A DNA stretch of 64,000 bases from Streptomyces sp. NBC_01267 (lineage in GTDB: Bacteria > Actinomycetota > Actinomycetes > Streptomycetales > Streptomycetaceae): assembly GCF_036241575.1 (NCBI RefSeq), contig NZ_CP108455.1, positions 7,423,001-7,487,000 on the forward strand. Direction: 5' to 3'. The notes under the pieces are model-generated. The model was given only the letters and a program-made list of their open reading frames with translations. It had not been told where the DNA came from and did not search any database. Every line of letters starts with the position of its first letter. The stretch's first letter is position 1. Position numbers and translations under genes: made by a program. Positions 18,939 through 27,249 of the stretch are shown piece by piece.

Positions 18939-19200
18939 TTCCCACCCGTCCTCGCGTACGTGTCTCCTGTGACCGGAACGTGGTTCAAGGCCTGCACTTT
19001 GCCACGGTCGACAAGAAGCCCGCAAGGATAGGTACGAAACATTTTTGTCCGGGTCGAGTACCAGCAGGCTCTGGTATTCAGGTGGGGGGCCATCACCCGC
19101 AAGATCCTTTCGCTCGCGGCCTGACACGAACCCGGACAGGCAACTGCCCCACCTGCCACCGACCCGTCCATGGTGGTCGCGTGGCGGATTCGGCCGGTAC

Positions 19201-20109
19201 CTACGTTGCGGGGTGGCCGAGCGAATCGAGCAGTTGGAGGTCATCGTCCGTCAGCCGGAGTGCGCCCGCCGCCACGTTGTCGACGAGGTGTTCCGGGTTG
19301 CCCGTCCCGGGGATGGCGAGCACATGGGCACCCTGCTCAAGGGTCCATGCCAGGCGGACCTGTGCGGGCGAGACGCCGTGTGCGCGGGCCACGGTGCTGA
19401 CCTGGTCGTGCTCGGCCCGGACCGCGCCGGTCTCGCGGCCCTCCCCGGCGATGGAGAAGAAGGGGGCGAACGCGATGCCTTGCGCCGCGCATGCCCGGAG
19501 CATCTCGTCCCCGTCGGGTGCGTCGATGCCGTAGCGGTTCTGGACGCACACCACCGGCGCGATCTCCTGAGCCTGGGCCAGGTGCTCCGGGCGGGCGCCG
19601 GAGATACCGAGGTGACGGACGAGCCCGGCGTCGCGCAATTCGGCGAGAGCCCCGAAATGCTCGCTCACGCAGTCCTGCCCCATGACGCGCAGGTAGACCA
19701 AGTCGATTTGTTCGCGGCCGAGTTGACGCAGATTCTCCTCGACCTGGCCGCGCAGCTGCTCGGGCCGGGCCGGGGTGCTCCACTCGCCGTCGGTATCCCT
19801 GGTCGGGCCGACTTTGGCCGCGATGACGAGAGTGTCCGCATACGGTGCCAGCGCCGAGTTGATCAGTTCGTTGGCGGAGCGCAGCCGGGAGAAGTAGAAG
19901 GCCGCGGTGTCGATGTGGTTCACACCGAGTTCGACCGCGCGGCGGAGCACCTCGATCGCCTGGCCGCGGTTGCTGGGAGTGCCTTGGTGGAAGGCGGCGC
20001 TGCCGGTCAAGCGCATGGCGCCGAAACCGATCCGGTTGACCGCGAGGTCACCGAGCATCCATGTGCCTGCGGCTGCGGCGGAGACCGTGCGAGACGTCAT
20101 CTGTTCCAT
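19201..20109 (-). CDS. Aldo/keto reductase
   Basis: The 302-aa (beta/alpha)8 NADPH-dependent oxidoreductase shows most family features. The N-terminal strand is NRIGFGAMRLTGSAAF. The catalytic Asp and Tyr lie in HIDTAAFYFS, the Lys in LVIAAKVGP. The C-terminal cofactor loop reads VLAIPGTGNPEHLVDN. The usual catalytic His after 'IDL' is replaced: the sequence reads IDLVYLRVMGQD, with Arg where an LxxH/HR motif is expected. That may change activity or substrate range. Closest in flavour to pyridoxal-reductase-like AKRs. No operon partner is evident. Confidence 0.88.
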   Translation of the reverse strand: MEQMTSRTVSAAAAGTWMLGDLAVNRIGFGAMRLTGSAAFHQGTPSNRGQAIEVLRRAVELGVNHIDTAAFYFSRLRSANELINSALAPYADTLVIAAKVGPTRDTDGEWSTPARPEQLRGQVEENLRQLGREQIDLVYLRVMGQDCVSEHFGALAELRDAGLVRHLGISGARPEHLAQAQEIAPVVCVQNRYGIDAPDGDEMLRACAAQGIAFAPFFSIAGEGRETGAVRAEHDQVSTVARAHGVSPAQVRLAWTLEQGAHVLAIPGTGNPEHLVDNVAAGALRLTDDDLQLLDSLGHPAT

Positions 20110-20424
20110 AACTCCATCCGATCGGCTGTCGCCCCGGAAGCGTCGAGGCGGGGCGGTCCTGGAGTATGCGCAGGTGACAGGCGTGGCGGGAAGGTGCCGG
20201 GCGGTGGGCGAATATCACAGCGTGACCGGGAATCCCTGATGCGCGCACCGAGTTGGAGTAGGTGACGCTCCGGCCCTGGATCTCCCGTCGAACCCGAACG
20301 GGACGACACCGATGTCACTCCCACTTCCGCTTCGTGGTGGGTTCCGGTGCGCCGGTTACGGGAGGGTAGGCCGGGAGCTGGGGGGGGCTGAGGGCGGACG
20401 CCGATCACGCCGCCGGCGGTCCGC
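20110..20424. other. Intergenic gap, nothing supported
   Basis: These 315 nt separate the start of the aldo/keto reductase from the end of the RiPP-locus P450. No convincing gene, hairpin or repeat was seen; it presumably contains the reductase promoter. Confidence 0.4.
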
Positions 20425-21672
20425 TCATCCCGGCCCGCAGGGCAGAACGGGCAGTGAGGCCAGACGTCGGTGCAGGTAGCCGCCGCCCCAGGCCAGGTCG
20501 TGCAGTGGTACCACCGATGTCAGCCCACGCCAGCGGCCGAGGATGCTGGTCAGGGCCACCGTGAGTTCCAGGCGGGCCAGCGCAGATCCGGGACAGTAGT
20601 GCGGCCCCAGGCCGAAGGACAGGTGGCGGCCGGCGGTACTGCGGTCCGGGTCGAGCGTTCCGGGGTCCGCGTGGCAGCGCGGGTCGTGATTGGCCGCCGC
20701 CACGGACAGCAGAACACCGCTGCCCGCAGGAATGACCGTGTCCCCGAACGGGATGTCTTCCAGAGCCACTCTCTTGGTACTGAACGGACCGGGGGTGTCC
20801 CAGCGCAGCAACTCGTCCACCGCGCGCGGAACCCGCGACGGCTCCTCCCGTAGGGAGGCCTGCACCTCGGGGTGGCCCAGCAGCGCCACCATGCTCATGC
20901 CGATCGCCTGCACCGTGCTGTCGAAGCCGGCCAGCAGCAGCATCGCCAGGAGAGAGGCGACTTCGTCCTCGCTCGCACCGCCCTGCTCGCGCCATGCCGC
21001 AAGGACGCGGGTGACGACGTCGTCCCCCGGGGCGGTGGTGCGGCGGGCCATCTCTCCGCGGACGAAGGCGTCGATACGGGCCACGCTCTCCTCGACGGCC
21101 GCGGCGGTGCAGCTCGCCTTGTCCGCGAGACGCGCCACGGGCTCGTACAGCGCGGCGCGTTCCTCCTCCCGTACCTCGAAGACCTCGCACAGCGACCGGA
21201 AGGCGAACGGGCGCGCGAAGGCGTTCATCAGCTCGACCGGCCCCTCGCCACGGGCCGCGTCGGCCGCGTCGAGGAGTTCACGGGCGGCTCGCTCGATGCG
21301 TTCCCGGTGGGCTGCCATCCGGCCCGGGGTCAGGGCCGGTGTCGCGAGGCGGCGGATCCGCGTGTGGTCGGGCGGGTCGTAGTTGACCAGCGTCACGTCA
21401 AGCGCGCGGCGGCGCACTCCGCGGTCGGGAACACGGCCGCCGCTCAGGGAGAGGCGGGGATCCACGAAGCCGGCCCGCACGTCGTCGGCGCGGGTGACCA
21501 GCCACGCCGGCCGTCCCGCGGGTGTCCTGATCCGGACCACGGGACAGGTCTCCCGGATCGAGGCCAGCGTCTCGTCCGGCCGGGCCAGGAACTCGGCCCC
21601 GAGCGGCTCCGGCAGCCGCTGCTGTCCTGCCGCCGCGGGCACGTCGGCTGTGACGGCGGGTTCGGTGTCCAT
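20425..21672 (-). CDS. Cytochrome P450 of the RiPP locus
   Basis: This 415-aa P450 has an I-helix with AGFDST in place of the common AGHETT, an ExxR-containing K helix (AVDELLRWDTPG), and the haem loop LSFGLGPHYCPGSALARLE with Cys360 as ligand. ATG 21672 follows GAGAGGA at about 10 nt; a further upstream start is possible but lacks a site. It is divergently transcribed from the three-core precursor peptide 325 nt away. P450s in RiPP loci often form Trp/Tyr/His aromatic cross-links (biarylitides, cittilins, tryptorubin are known cases). The W and H in each core here make that a good hypothesis for this enzyme. Substrate is unproven. Confidence 0.88.
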   Translation of the reverse strand: MDTEPAVTADVPAAAGQQRLPEPLGAEFLARPDETLASIRETCPVVRIRTPAGRPAWLVTRADDVRAGFVDPRLSLSGGRVPDRGVRRRALDVTLVNYDPPDHTRIRRLATPALTPGRMAAHRERIERAARELLDAADAARGEGPVELMNAFARPFAFRSLCEVFEVREEERAALYEPVARLADKASCTAAAVEESVARIDAFVRGEMARRTTAPGDDVVTRVLAAWREQGGASEDEVASLLAMLLLAGFDSTVQAIGMSMVALLGHPEVQASLREEPSRVPRAVDELLRWDTPGPFSTKRVALEDIPFGDTVIPAGSGVLLSVAAANHDPRCHADPGTLDPDRSTAGRHLSFGLGPHYCPGSALARLELTVALTSILGRWRGLTSVVPLHDLAWGGGYLHRRLASLPVLPCGPG

Positions 21673-21997
21673 GCGGAGGCGTCCTCTCGCGTTCGCGGAG
21701 CGTGCGGCGGCCACCGTAGGAACGGATGGTTGCCCGCCGGTTCACGCCCGGTGCGATTCCGGTATGCCTCCGCCCCCGCGGCAGCAGCGAACCACCTGGA
21801 GAGAAGGCCGGTGGCCCGGCTCCGCCGCGCTTCCGGTACGCCGCTGCTCCGGCGCATCGGCGCGCCCACCAGCAGCAGGATTCACCGCGGGACAACCGAC
21901 GGCGAACCGGTGCCGAACCCCGTGCTCCTAGCTTCCTGGCGGTCGGCGCAGCACTGCCGCCCGTCGTCCCGATCGCCCGTCGTATGGAGGACCCATC
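21673..21997. promoter_or_regulatory. Divergent promoter region of P450 and precursor peptide
   Basis: This 325-nt gap separates two divergent genes and carries both promoters. Two similar stretches occur, ATTCCGGTATGCC and CTTCCGGTACGCC near 21765 and 21830, which may be direct repeats for a regulator. The support is weak. Confidence 0.35.
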
Positions 21998-22267
21998 ATG
22001 GCCGAGAACGTCGAGCCCCACGAGGAGACCACCGAGACCTCTGCGGAGGAGACTCCCGAGGTCGTTGCGCACTCCGCGTCGAATGTCGCCTGGTGCGGGG
22101 TGCACCAGGAGTCGGTCGACGAGCCCGAGGTGGTTGCGCACTCCGCGTCCAACGTTGCCTGGTGCGGGGTGCACCAGGAGTCGGTGGACGAGCCCGAGGT
22201 GGTCGCGCACTCCGAGGAGGGCGAGGACACCCCGTGGTGCGGCGTCCACCAGGAGCAGAACGCCTGA
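21998..22267 (+). CDS. Three-core RiPP precursor peptide (WCGVHQE repeats)
   Basis: This 89-aa acidic peptide is preceded by a near-perfect GGAGG 7 nt before ATG 21998. A Glu/Thr-rich leader (residues 1-19) is followed by repeats at residues 20-42, 43-65 and 66-86. Units 1 and 2 are identical in protein: PEVVAHSASN, then VAWCGVHQESVDE. Unit 3 shares PEVVAHS, has an acidic substitution (EEGEDTP) and again WCGVHQE, then ends QNA. Trp, Cys and His recur at W32/C33/H36, W55/C56/H59 and W80/C81/H84. Units 1 and 2 differ at five nucleotides, all synonymous, so the peptide sequence is conserved. Followed by a strong hairpin and then a SPASM radical SAM gene, with a divergent P450 upstream, it has every mark of a multi-core RiPP precursor. 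I do not recognise a named family. Confidence 0.88.
   Translation: MAENVEPHEETTETSAEETPEVVAHSASNVAWCGVHQESVDEPEVVAHSASNVAWCGVHQESVDEPEVVAHSEEGEDTPWCGVHQEQNA
22055..22267 (+). repeat. Tandem 69-nt core repeats in the precursor gene
   Basis: Units are 22055-22123 and 22124-22192 (69 nt each, 64 of 69 identical) and a diverged third unit at 22193-22260. Every unit begins with a Pro-Glu-Val-Val-Ala-His-Ser coding block and contains the WCGVHQE block. The five differences between units 1 and 2 are all in third codon positions. Confidence 0.92.
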
Positions 22268-22289
22268 TCAGTTCCACCTGGTAGTCCAT

Positions 22290-22326
22290 CCCGGCCGCGG
22301 CGGCGCACGACGCCACCGCGGCCGGG
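22290..22326 (+). terminator. Strong hairpin (attenuator) after the precursor gene
   Basis: A 16-bp stem with one mismatch and a 5-nt loop (CACGA, 22306-22310): the left arm is 22290-22305 and the right arm 22311-22326. It lies 22 nt after the precursor stop and about 50 nt before the radical SAM start. Partial termination here would give more precursor transcript than enzyme transcript, a common arrangement in RiPP operons. Confidence 0.75.
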
Positions 22327-22378
22327 GTCCGAGCAGACCGTTTCTCTCCTTTCCTTCCGCCCCGCCCCGGAGGTTGCC

Positions 22379-23572
22379 GTGTCCGGTACGCAGTCCGTCG
22401 CCGTCCCCGCCGCCGGGGCCCGTCTGATCCGCGCCGACAGGGGGTGGTGGTTCCTGGGGGCCGGCGGATACGCACTGATGCGGCCCGGCCAGGTCGGACC
22501 GGACGGCACGCTGCGGCCCTCGGCCGAGCGTTATCTGCGCGACGCGGGTCTCTACGACGTACGGCCCTACACGTCCTACTCGCTCACCGTGCTGACCAGC
22601 ACGGACTGCAACCTCGGCTGCGGTTACTGCTTCCAGAACACCGCGCAGGACCCCAAGGGGGGAAGCCGTCCGCCGCGGATACGCCACGCCCGCCTGACCC
22701 CCGAAGCCGTCGGACAGGTCATGGACTTCACCCGCGAGCGCATGAACGCGGCAGGTCTGGACCGGCTGTCTCTGCTGCTGTTCGGCGGCGAGCCGCTGCT
22801 CAACCCACGGGGCTGTCGCGACCTGCTCACACGGGCGGGGAAGCTGGGTGCCCTCACCGCGTCGATGACGTCCAACGGCACGCTGCTCACACCGCTGATC
22901 GCCAAGGAGCTCAACGCGGCGGGTCTCGGCTCGGTCCAGGTGACCTTCGACGGCGACCGGACCGACCACGACTCCATCCGGGTGAGGCGCTCCGGAGGCG
23001 GCACCTTCGACGTCATCGTCTCCAACATCGCGCGCGCCATCGAGAAGACGTCCCTGCGCTGGATGCTGCGGGTCAACGTCTCGCACCTGAACCGGAACGG
23101 CGTGGACGAACTGGTCGAACGGCTCGGTTCGCGTCTCGATCCGGCACGTTGCGGTATCCACTTCGCACGCGTCGGCGACGTCGGCGTCGGCTACGCGAAC
23201 AACTTGATGCACGAGGACGGCCTCGTCGCGGACTTCGTCCGCTGGCACGCCCGCGCACTGGAACTCGGCTTCACGGTGTCCCGTCCGCGCGCCCATGTCC
23301 CCTGCCAGGCCTGCTCCTTCACCGACGGCCGCTACGGCGCGGTCGTCAACGCCGATGGTGTCCTCGCCAGTTGCTGGGAGACCGCCGGAAAGCCCGGCAT
23401 GGAGGTCGGCACCGTCGCCGACGGCTATCTGGACGCCCAGCAGACAGAAGGCCGCTGGGTCAGCTGCCACGACCACTACCAGTACGACGAGGAGGCGGCC
23501 GTCCGTGCTGTCTTCCAGGACCGGGTCGACGCCGGCGTGCTGGACGGTCTCAACGCTGTCGGACGGCTGTGA
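22379..23572 (+). CDS. Radical SAM/SPASM peptide maturase
   Basis: The 397-aa enzyme has the radical SAM cluster motif CNLGCGYC (Cys77, Cys81, Cys84), the SAM-binding GGEP (136-139), and a C-terminal SPASM-type cysteine set (Cys309, Cys312, Cys332, Cys363) for auxiliary iron-sulphur clusters. Proteins of this build install thioether, C-C or C-O links or epimerise residues on ribosomal peptides. The precursor directly upstream, with Cys in each core, is the presumed substrate. The GTG start at 22379 follows GGAGG by 5 nt. The stop overlaps the MFS start (TGATG). The N-terminal 60 residues (GWWFLGAGGYALMRPG region) may recognise the leader. The modification cannot be predicted. Confidence 0.93.
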   Translation: MSGTQSVAVPAAGARLIRADRGWWFLGAGGYALMRPGQVGPDGTLRPSAERYLRDAGLYDVRPYTSYSLTVLTSTDCNLGCGYCFQNTAQDPKGGSRPPRIRHARLTPEAVGQVMDFTRERMNAAGLDRLSLLLFGGEPLLNPRGCRDLLTRAGKLGALTASMTSNGTLLTPLIAKELNAAGLGSVQVTFDGDRTDHDSIRVRRSGGGTFDVIVSNIARAIEKTSLRWMLRVNVSHLNRNGVDELVERLGSRLDPARCGIHFARVGDVGVGYANNLMHEDGLVADFVRWHARALELGFTVSRPRAHVPCQACSFTDGRYGAVVNADGVLASCWETAGKPGMEVGTVADGYLDAQQTEGRWVSCHDHYQYDEEAAVRAVFQDRVDAGVLDGLNAVGRL

Positions 23573-25059
23573 TGAAGGGCGCCGGCATCCTGCGCACCAA
23601 CCCCGACTTCCGCCGCTTCTGGCTCAGTTCGACGCTGTCCACCCTCGGATCCCAGCTGTCGTTGCTCGCCTTCCCGCTGCTGGTGCTGTCCATCGGCGGC
23701 AGCGCCGCAGAGGCCGGCACGATCGCGACGTGCTCGCTGGTGACCAGGACGCTGCTGCGTTTGCCGGCGGGTCATCTCGCCGACCGGCTCGACAGACGAA
23801 TGATCATGGTCGGTACCGATCTGGTGCGGCTCGTGGCGCTGGCCAGTATTCCGCTGATGTCGGCACTGGGGGAGCTCGGCCAGGCACATCTGCTCGGCGT
23901 GGCCGTGGTGGAGGGCGCCGCCACCGCGCTCTTCGCGCCCGCGGCCACGATCGCCGTGCGCGACGTGGTACCGGAGAAGGACCTCACCGATGCGCTGAGC
24001 CGCAGTCAGGCCGCCATGGCGTCGAGTTCGCTGATCGGCCCCTTCCTCGGCGGCTGGCTGTTCACCCTGGATTCGATCCTGCCGTTCGCGGCCGACGCCG
24101 CGTCCTACGGGGTCTCCGCCGTACTGCTGCTGCGGATCGCCGGTCGGCCCTCCCCGGAGACCGCGGGAGCCGAGCGCGACGACCGGCTCACGGCCGGGCT
24201 GCGGTGGCTCACGCGCCAGCGGGCGCTGCTGGCCGCGCTGCTCTTCGCCGCGGGCATCAACATCGTCTCGGCTGCGGCACAGACGGCCATGGTCGTCTCC
24301 CTGCGGCAGAGCGGCGCCGGCGGCACGGCGATCGGAGCGGTGATGGGCTGCGCGGGTGTCGGGGCGCTGCTGGGCGCGGCTGCGGCACCGTGGCTGATCA
24401 AGAGGATCCCCGCCGCCCGGCTGTTCCTGCTCATCGGCGCGGTCTGGGCACTCGGCCTCGCCGTCTTCTCCGGTACCACCCACCCCTGGACGATCGGTCC
24501 GGTGCTGGTCGTGGTCGTCTTCTTCAGCCCGCCTGCGGGCATCGTCGTCGGCCGGGCGATGCTGGTACTCGCACCCCGCGACCTGCTGGGCCGGGTCAGC
24601 ACCGCGACCGGGCTGCTGATGGCCGGTCTCGCCTCTCTCGGACCGGTCCTGGCGGGCTCCTTCGTGGATTCCCTGGGGGCGAGCCGCACCTGGCTGGCCC
24701 TGGCCGGCACGGCGGCGGTGATCACTGTGGTGTCGTCCGTCCCGCTGCTGCGCGAGACCAGCCTGGACGCCGACGGGGACGGCGCGAAGAACGCCGGTCC
24801 CGCGGACACCGTGCCGTCCCCCGGCCTCCCGGACCCGCCCGGTCCGGCGAACACCGTTCCTCCCGCAGACCTTCCGGACCTCCCCGGTCCCGCGGAGACC
24901 GAGGCCTCATCCGGCCTCCCGGACCCGCCCGCGGGCGCGGGCCGCACCGGCCGGCCGGCGGACAAGTCGGCTGCCGAGCCGGCCGTCGCGGGCGGCGCCG
25001 ATTCGGGGGACCTGGTTCCGGCACCTCCCGTACGGCGCACGGACATCGGCGGCGCCTGA
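23572..25059 (+). CDS. MFS transporter with proline-rich C-terminal tail
   Basis: The 495-aa membrane protein of the major facilitator superfamily (about 12 helices) has the motif A loop RLPAGHLADRLDRRMIMVG. The last roughly 100 residues (from about 396) are not membrane-spanning. They consist of imperfect repeats of a GLPDPPGPA/ADLPDLPGPA type, a low-complexity Pro/Gly/Asp tail. The start ATG overlaps the radical SAM stop (TGATG), so it is translationally coupled and likely exports the mature peptide or its cleaved form. The tail could be cytoplasmic and bind a partner, or be dispensable. Confidence 0.9.
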   Translation: MKGAGILRTNPDFRRFWLSSTLSTLGSQLSLLAFPLLVLSIGGSAAEAGTIATCSLVTRTLLRLPAGHLADRLDRRMIMVGTDLVRLVALASIPLMSALGELGQAHLLGVAVVEGAATALFAPAATIAVRDVVPEKDLTDALSRSQAAMASSSLIGPFLGGWLFTLDSILPFAADAASYGVSAVLLLRIAGRPSPETAGAERDDRLTAGLRWLTRQRALLAALLFAAGINIVSAAAQTAMVVSLRQSGAGGTAIGAVMGCAGVGALLGAAAAPWLIKRIPAARLFLLIGAVWALGLAVFSGTTHPWTIGPVLVVVVFFSPPAGIVVGRAMLVLAPRDLLGRVSTATGLLMAGLASLGPVLAGSFVDSLGASRTWLALAGTAAVITVVSSVPLLRETSLDADGDGAKNAGPADTVPSPGLPDPPGPANTVPPADLPDLPGPAETEASSGLPDPPAGAGRTGRPADKSAAEPAVAGGADSGDLVPAPPVRRTDIGGA

Positions 25060-25101
25060 CCCTCCTCCACCTCCCGTGACCGTTCTCCCTGGAGCGCCGC
25101 G

Positions 25102-27249
25102 ATGACCGAGTCCCCGCCCCGCGACGCCAGGCCGGCGCCGGCCCGGTACGCCTACCCGCCCGCGCCCCGTAGCGGACCTGTGGAGGTCATCCACGGGCTG
25201 CCGGTGGCCGACCCCTACCGCTGGCTGGAGGATCCGCAGGACCCCGCCACCGCCGCCTGGGGCGCCGCTCAGGACCTCCTCTACGCCGAGGAAGAGGCAC
25301 GCTGGCCGGGCCGGGAGGCGCTGCGCGTGCGGATGACGACCCTGCTCGCCGGCGGTGGTGCCTCCCCGCCGGTGGCGCGTGGCGGGCGGGAGTTCCACCT
25401 GCGCAGGGAACCGGGGCGTGAACTCGCCGCGCTCGCCGTCCGCGAGGACGGCCGGACACGGGTACTGCTCGACCCGCTGGACACCGACCCGTCCGGTACG
25501 ACGGTGCTCGACGCCTGGGAGCCGTCGTGGGAGGGCGACCTGGTAGCCGTCCAGCTGTCCTCCGGCGGTACGGAGAACTCGGTGCTGCGTGTGCTCGACA
25601 CGGCGACCGGCGAGACGGTCGACGGCCCCGTGGACCGGGTCCGCCGTTCTCCGGTGGCGTGGCTGCCGGGCGGCCGGGCCTTCTACTACGTGCGCCTGCT
25701 GAAGCCGGAGCGTGCTCCCGGCGGGCCCGGTCGTCGGCGCCGCGTCTGTCTGCACGAGGTCGGCACCCCGGCCGAACGGGACACGGAGGTCTTCGGCGCC
25801 GGGCGGTCGGAGACCCAGTACTACACCGTGGCCACCGCACCCGACGGCCGACTCCTGGTCGTCGGCGCCAGTGAGGGCACCTCGCCGCGCACCGACCTGT
25901 GGATCGCCGACCTGGCCAGGACCGGTCCTGACCGGCCCGTCCTGCGTCCGTTCCAGCACGGCACGGACGCCCGTACCGCCGTCCGCATCCGGCCGGGCGG
26001 CGGACCGCTGCTGCTCAGGACGACGGCCGGTGCCCCGCGCGGCCGGATCGCCGCAGCCCGCCGCGACGCCACGGACCCCGGCCACTGGCACACACTGGTC
26101 GGCGAGCAACCCGGCACCGTGCTCCAGGACTTCGCGGTCCTGGACGGCCCGGCACTGGACCGGCCGCTCCTGGTGGTCGTACGGACCCGGCACGCGGTCG
26201 GCGAGATGACCCTGCACGACGCCAGGACCGGCGACCGGGCAGGGACCGTGACCCTGCCCGGACAGGGGACCGTCACCCGCCTGACCACACGTCAGGAACC
26301 AGGCCATGAAGCGTGGTTCGCGTACACCGACCACATCACTCCCACCGTCGTCCTGCACTACGACGCCGTCACCGGATGCCTGAGCCCCTGGCCGGGCGGC
26401 CCGCCTTCGCTGCCGCCCGCCGAGGGCGTGTGCGTCACCCAGGAGGTCGCGCGCTCCCGTGACGGCACCGAGGTGCGGATGTTCGTGATGTCCCCCACCG
26501 GCTGTGCCGACCGGCCCCGCCCGGCCGTCCTCACCGGTTACGGCGGCTTCGGCGCCTCGATGACCCCCGGCTTCACCCCGCAGGCCGTGCCCTGGGTGCG
26601 CGCGGGCGGAGTGTACGCGGTGGCCTGCGTGCGCGGTGGGGGAGAAGAGGGGGAGGAGTGGCATCGGGCCGGGCGCCGCGAGCACAAACAGAACACCTTC
26701 GACGACTTCGACGCAGCTGCCGACCATCTGCTCCGCACCCGATGGGCCGCCCCCGGCCGGCTCGGCGTCCTCGGCAGCTCCAACGGCGGCCTGCTGGTCG
26801 CTGCCGCGCTGACCCGCAGGCCGGAGACCTACGCCGCCGTCGTCTGCGCGGCGCCCCTGCTCGACATGGTGCGCTACGAGCTGTCGGGGATGGGGATGAG
26901 CTGGCGCGACGAGTACGGCAGTGCGGCGGACCCCGCCGAGTTCGCGCGGCTGCTCGCGTACTCGCCGTACCACCGGGTGCGCGAGGGCGCGCGCTACCCG
27001 GCCGTGCTGCTGGCCGTCTTCGACGGCGACACGCGTGTCGATCCCGCGCACGCCCGGAAGATGTGCGCCGCCCTCCAGTGGGCCGGCACAGGTGACGGGC
27101 CGGTCGTGCTGCGCACCGAGAGCGGCGTCGGCCACGGCGCGCGCGGCGCCTCGCGCAGCGCCCGCCTCTACGCCGACGTCATGGCCTTCTTCGCCCACCA
27201 CCTGGGCCTGCATCCGGGCCCCCACCTGCCGAGGGGCGGCCCGGCATGA
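25102..27249 (+). CDS. S9 prolyl oligopeptidase family serine protease
   Basis: The 715-aa protein has full prolyl oligopeptidase architecture: an N-terminal segment (HGLPVADPYRWLEDP), a seven-bladed beta-propeller region and a C-terminal alpha/beta hydrolase. The triad is visible: Ser in GVLGSSNGGLLV, Asp in VFDGDTRVDPAHARKM, His in SGVGHGARG. The family cleaves short peptides, classically after proline. No signal peptide is present, so it acts in the cytoplasm. In this operon it is the natural candidate to cut the precursor, whose prolines (residues 20, 43, 66, 79) mark the repeat borders. It follows the exporter by 42 nt and overlaps the next gene by 4 nt (ATGA). Confidence 0.93.
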   Translation: MTESPPRDARPAPARYAYPPAPRSGPVEVIHGLPVADPYRWLEDPQDPATAAWGAAQDLLYAEEEARWPGREALRVRMTTLLAGGGASPPVARGGREFHLRREPGRELAALAVREDGRTRVLLDPLDTDPSGTTVLDAWEPSWEGDLVAVQLSSGGTENSVLRVLDTATGETVDGPVDRVRRSPVAWLPGGRAFYYVRLLKPERAPGGPGRRRRVCLHEVGTPAERDTEVFGAGRSETQYYTVATAPDGRLLVVGASEGTSPRTDLWIADLARTGPDRPVLRPFQHGTDARTAVRIRPGGGPLLLRTTAGAPRGRIAAARRDATDPGHWHTLVGEQPGTVLQDFAVLDGPALDRPLLVVVRTRHAVGEMTLHDARTGDRAGTVTLPGQGTVTRLTTRQEPGHEAWFAYTDHITPTVVLHYDAVTGCLSPWPGGPPSLPPAEGVCVTQEVARSRDGTEVRMFVMSPTGCADRPRPAVLTGYGGFGASMTPGFTPQAVPWVRAGGVYAVACVRGGGEEGEEWHRAGRREHKQNTFDDFDAAADHLLRTRWAAPGRLGVLGSSNGGLLVAAALTRRPETYAAVVCAAPLLDMVRYELSGMGMSWRDEYGSAADPAEFARLLAYSPYHRVREGARYPAVLLAVFDGDTRVDPAHARKMCAALQWAGTGDGPVVLRTESGVGHGARGASRSARLYADVMAFFAHHLGLHPGPHLPRGGPA

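Noticed and set aside
22055..22260. Repeats considered as a CRISPR array
   Set aside because: The units are in-frame coding repeats of a peptide with synonymous differences and no spacers; no cas genes are present.
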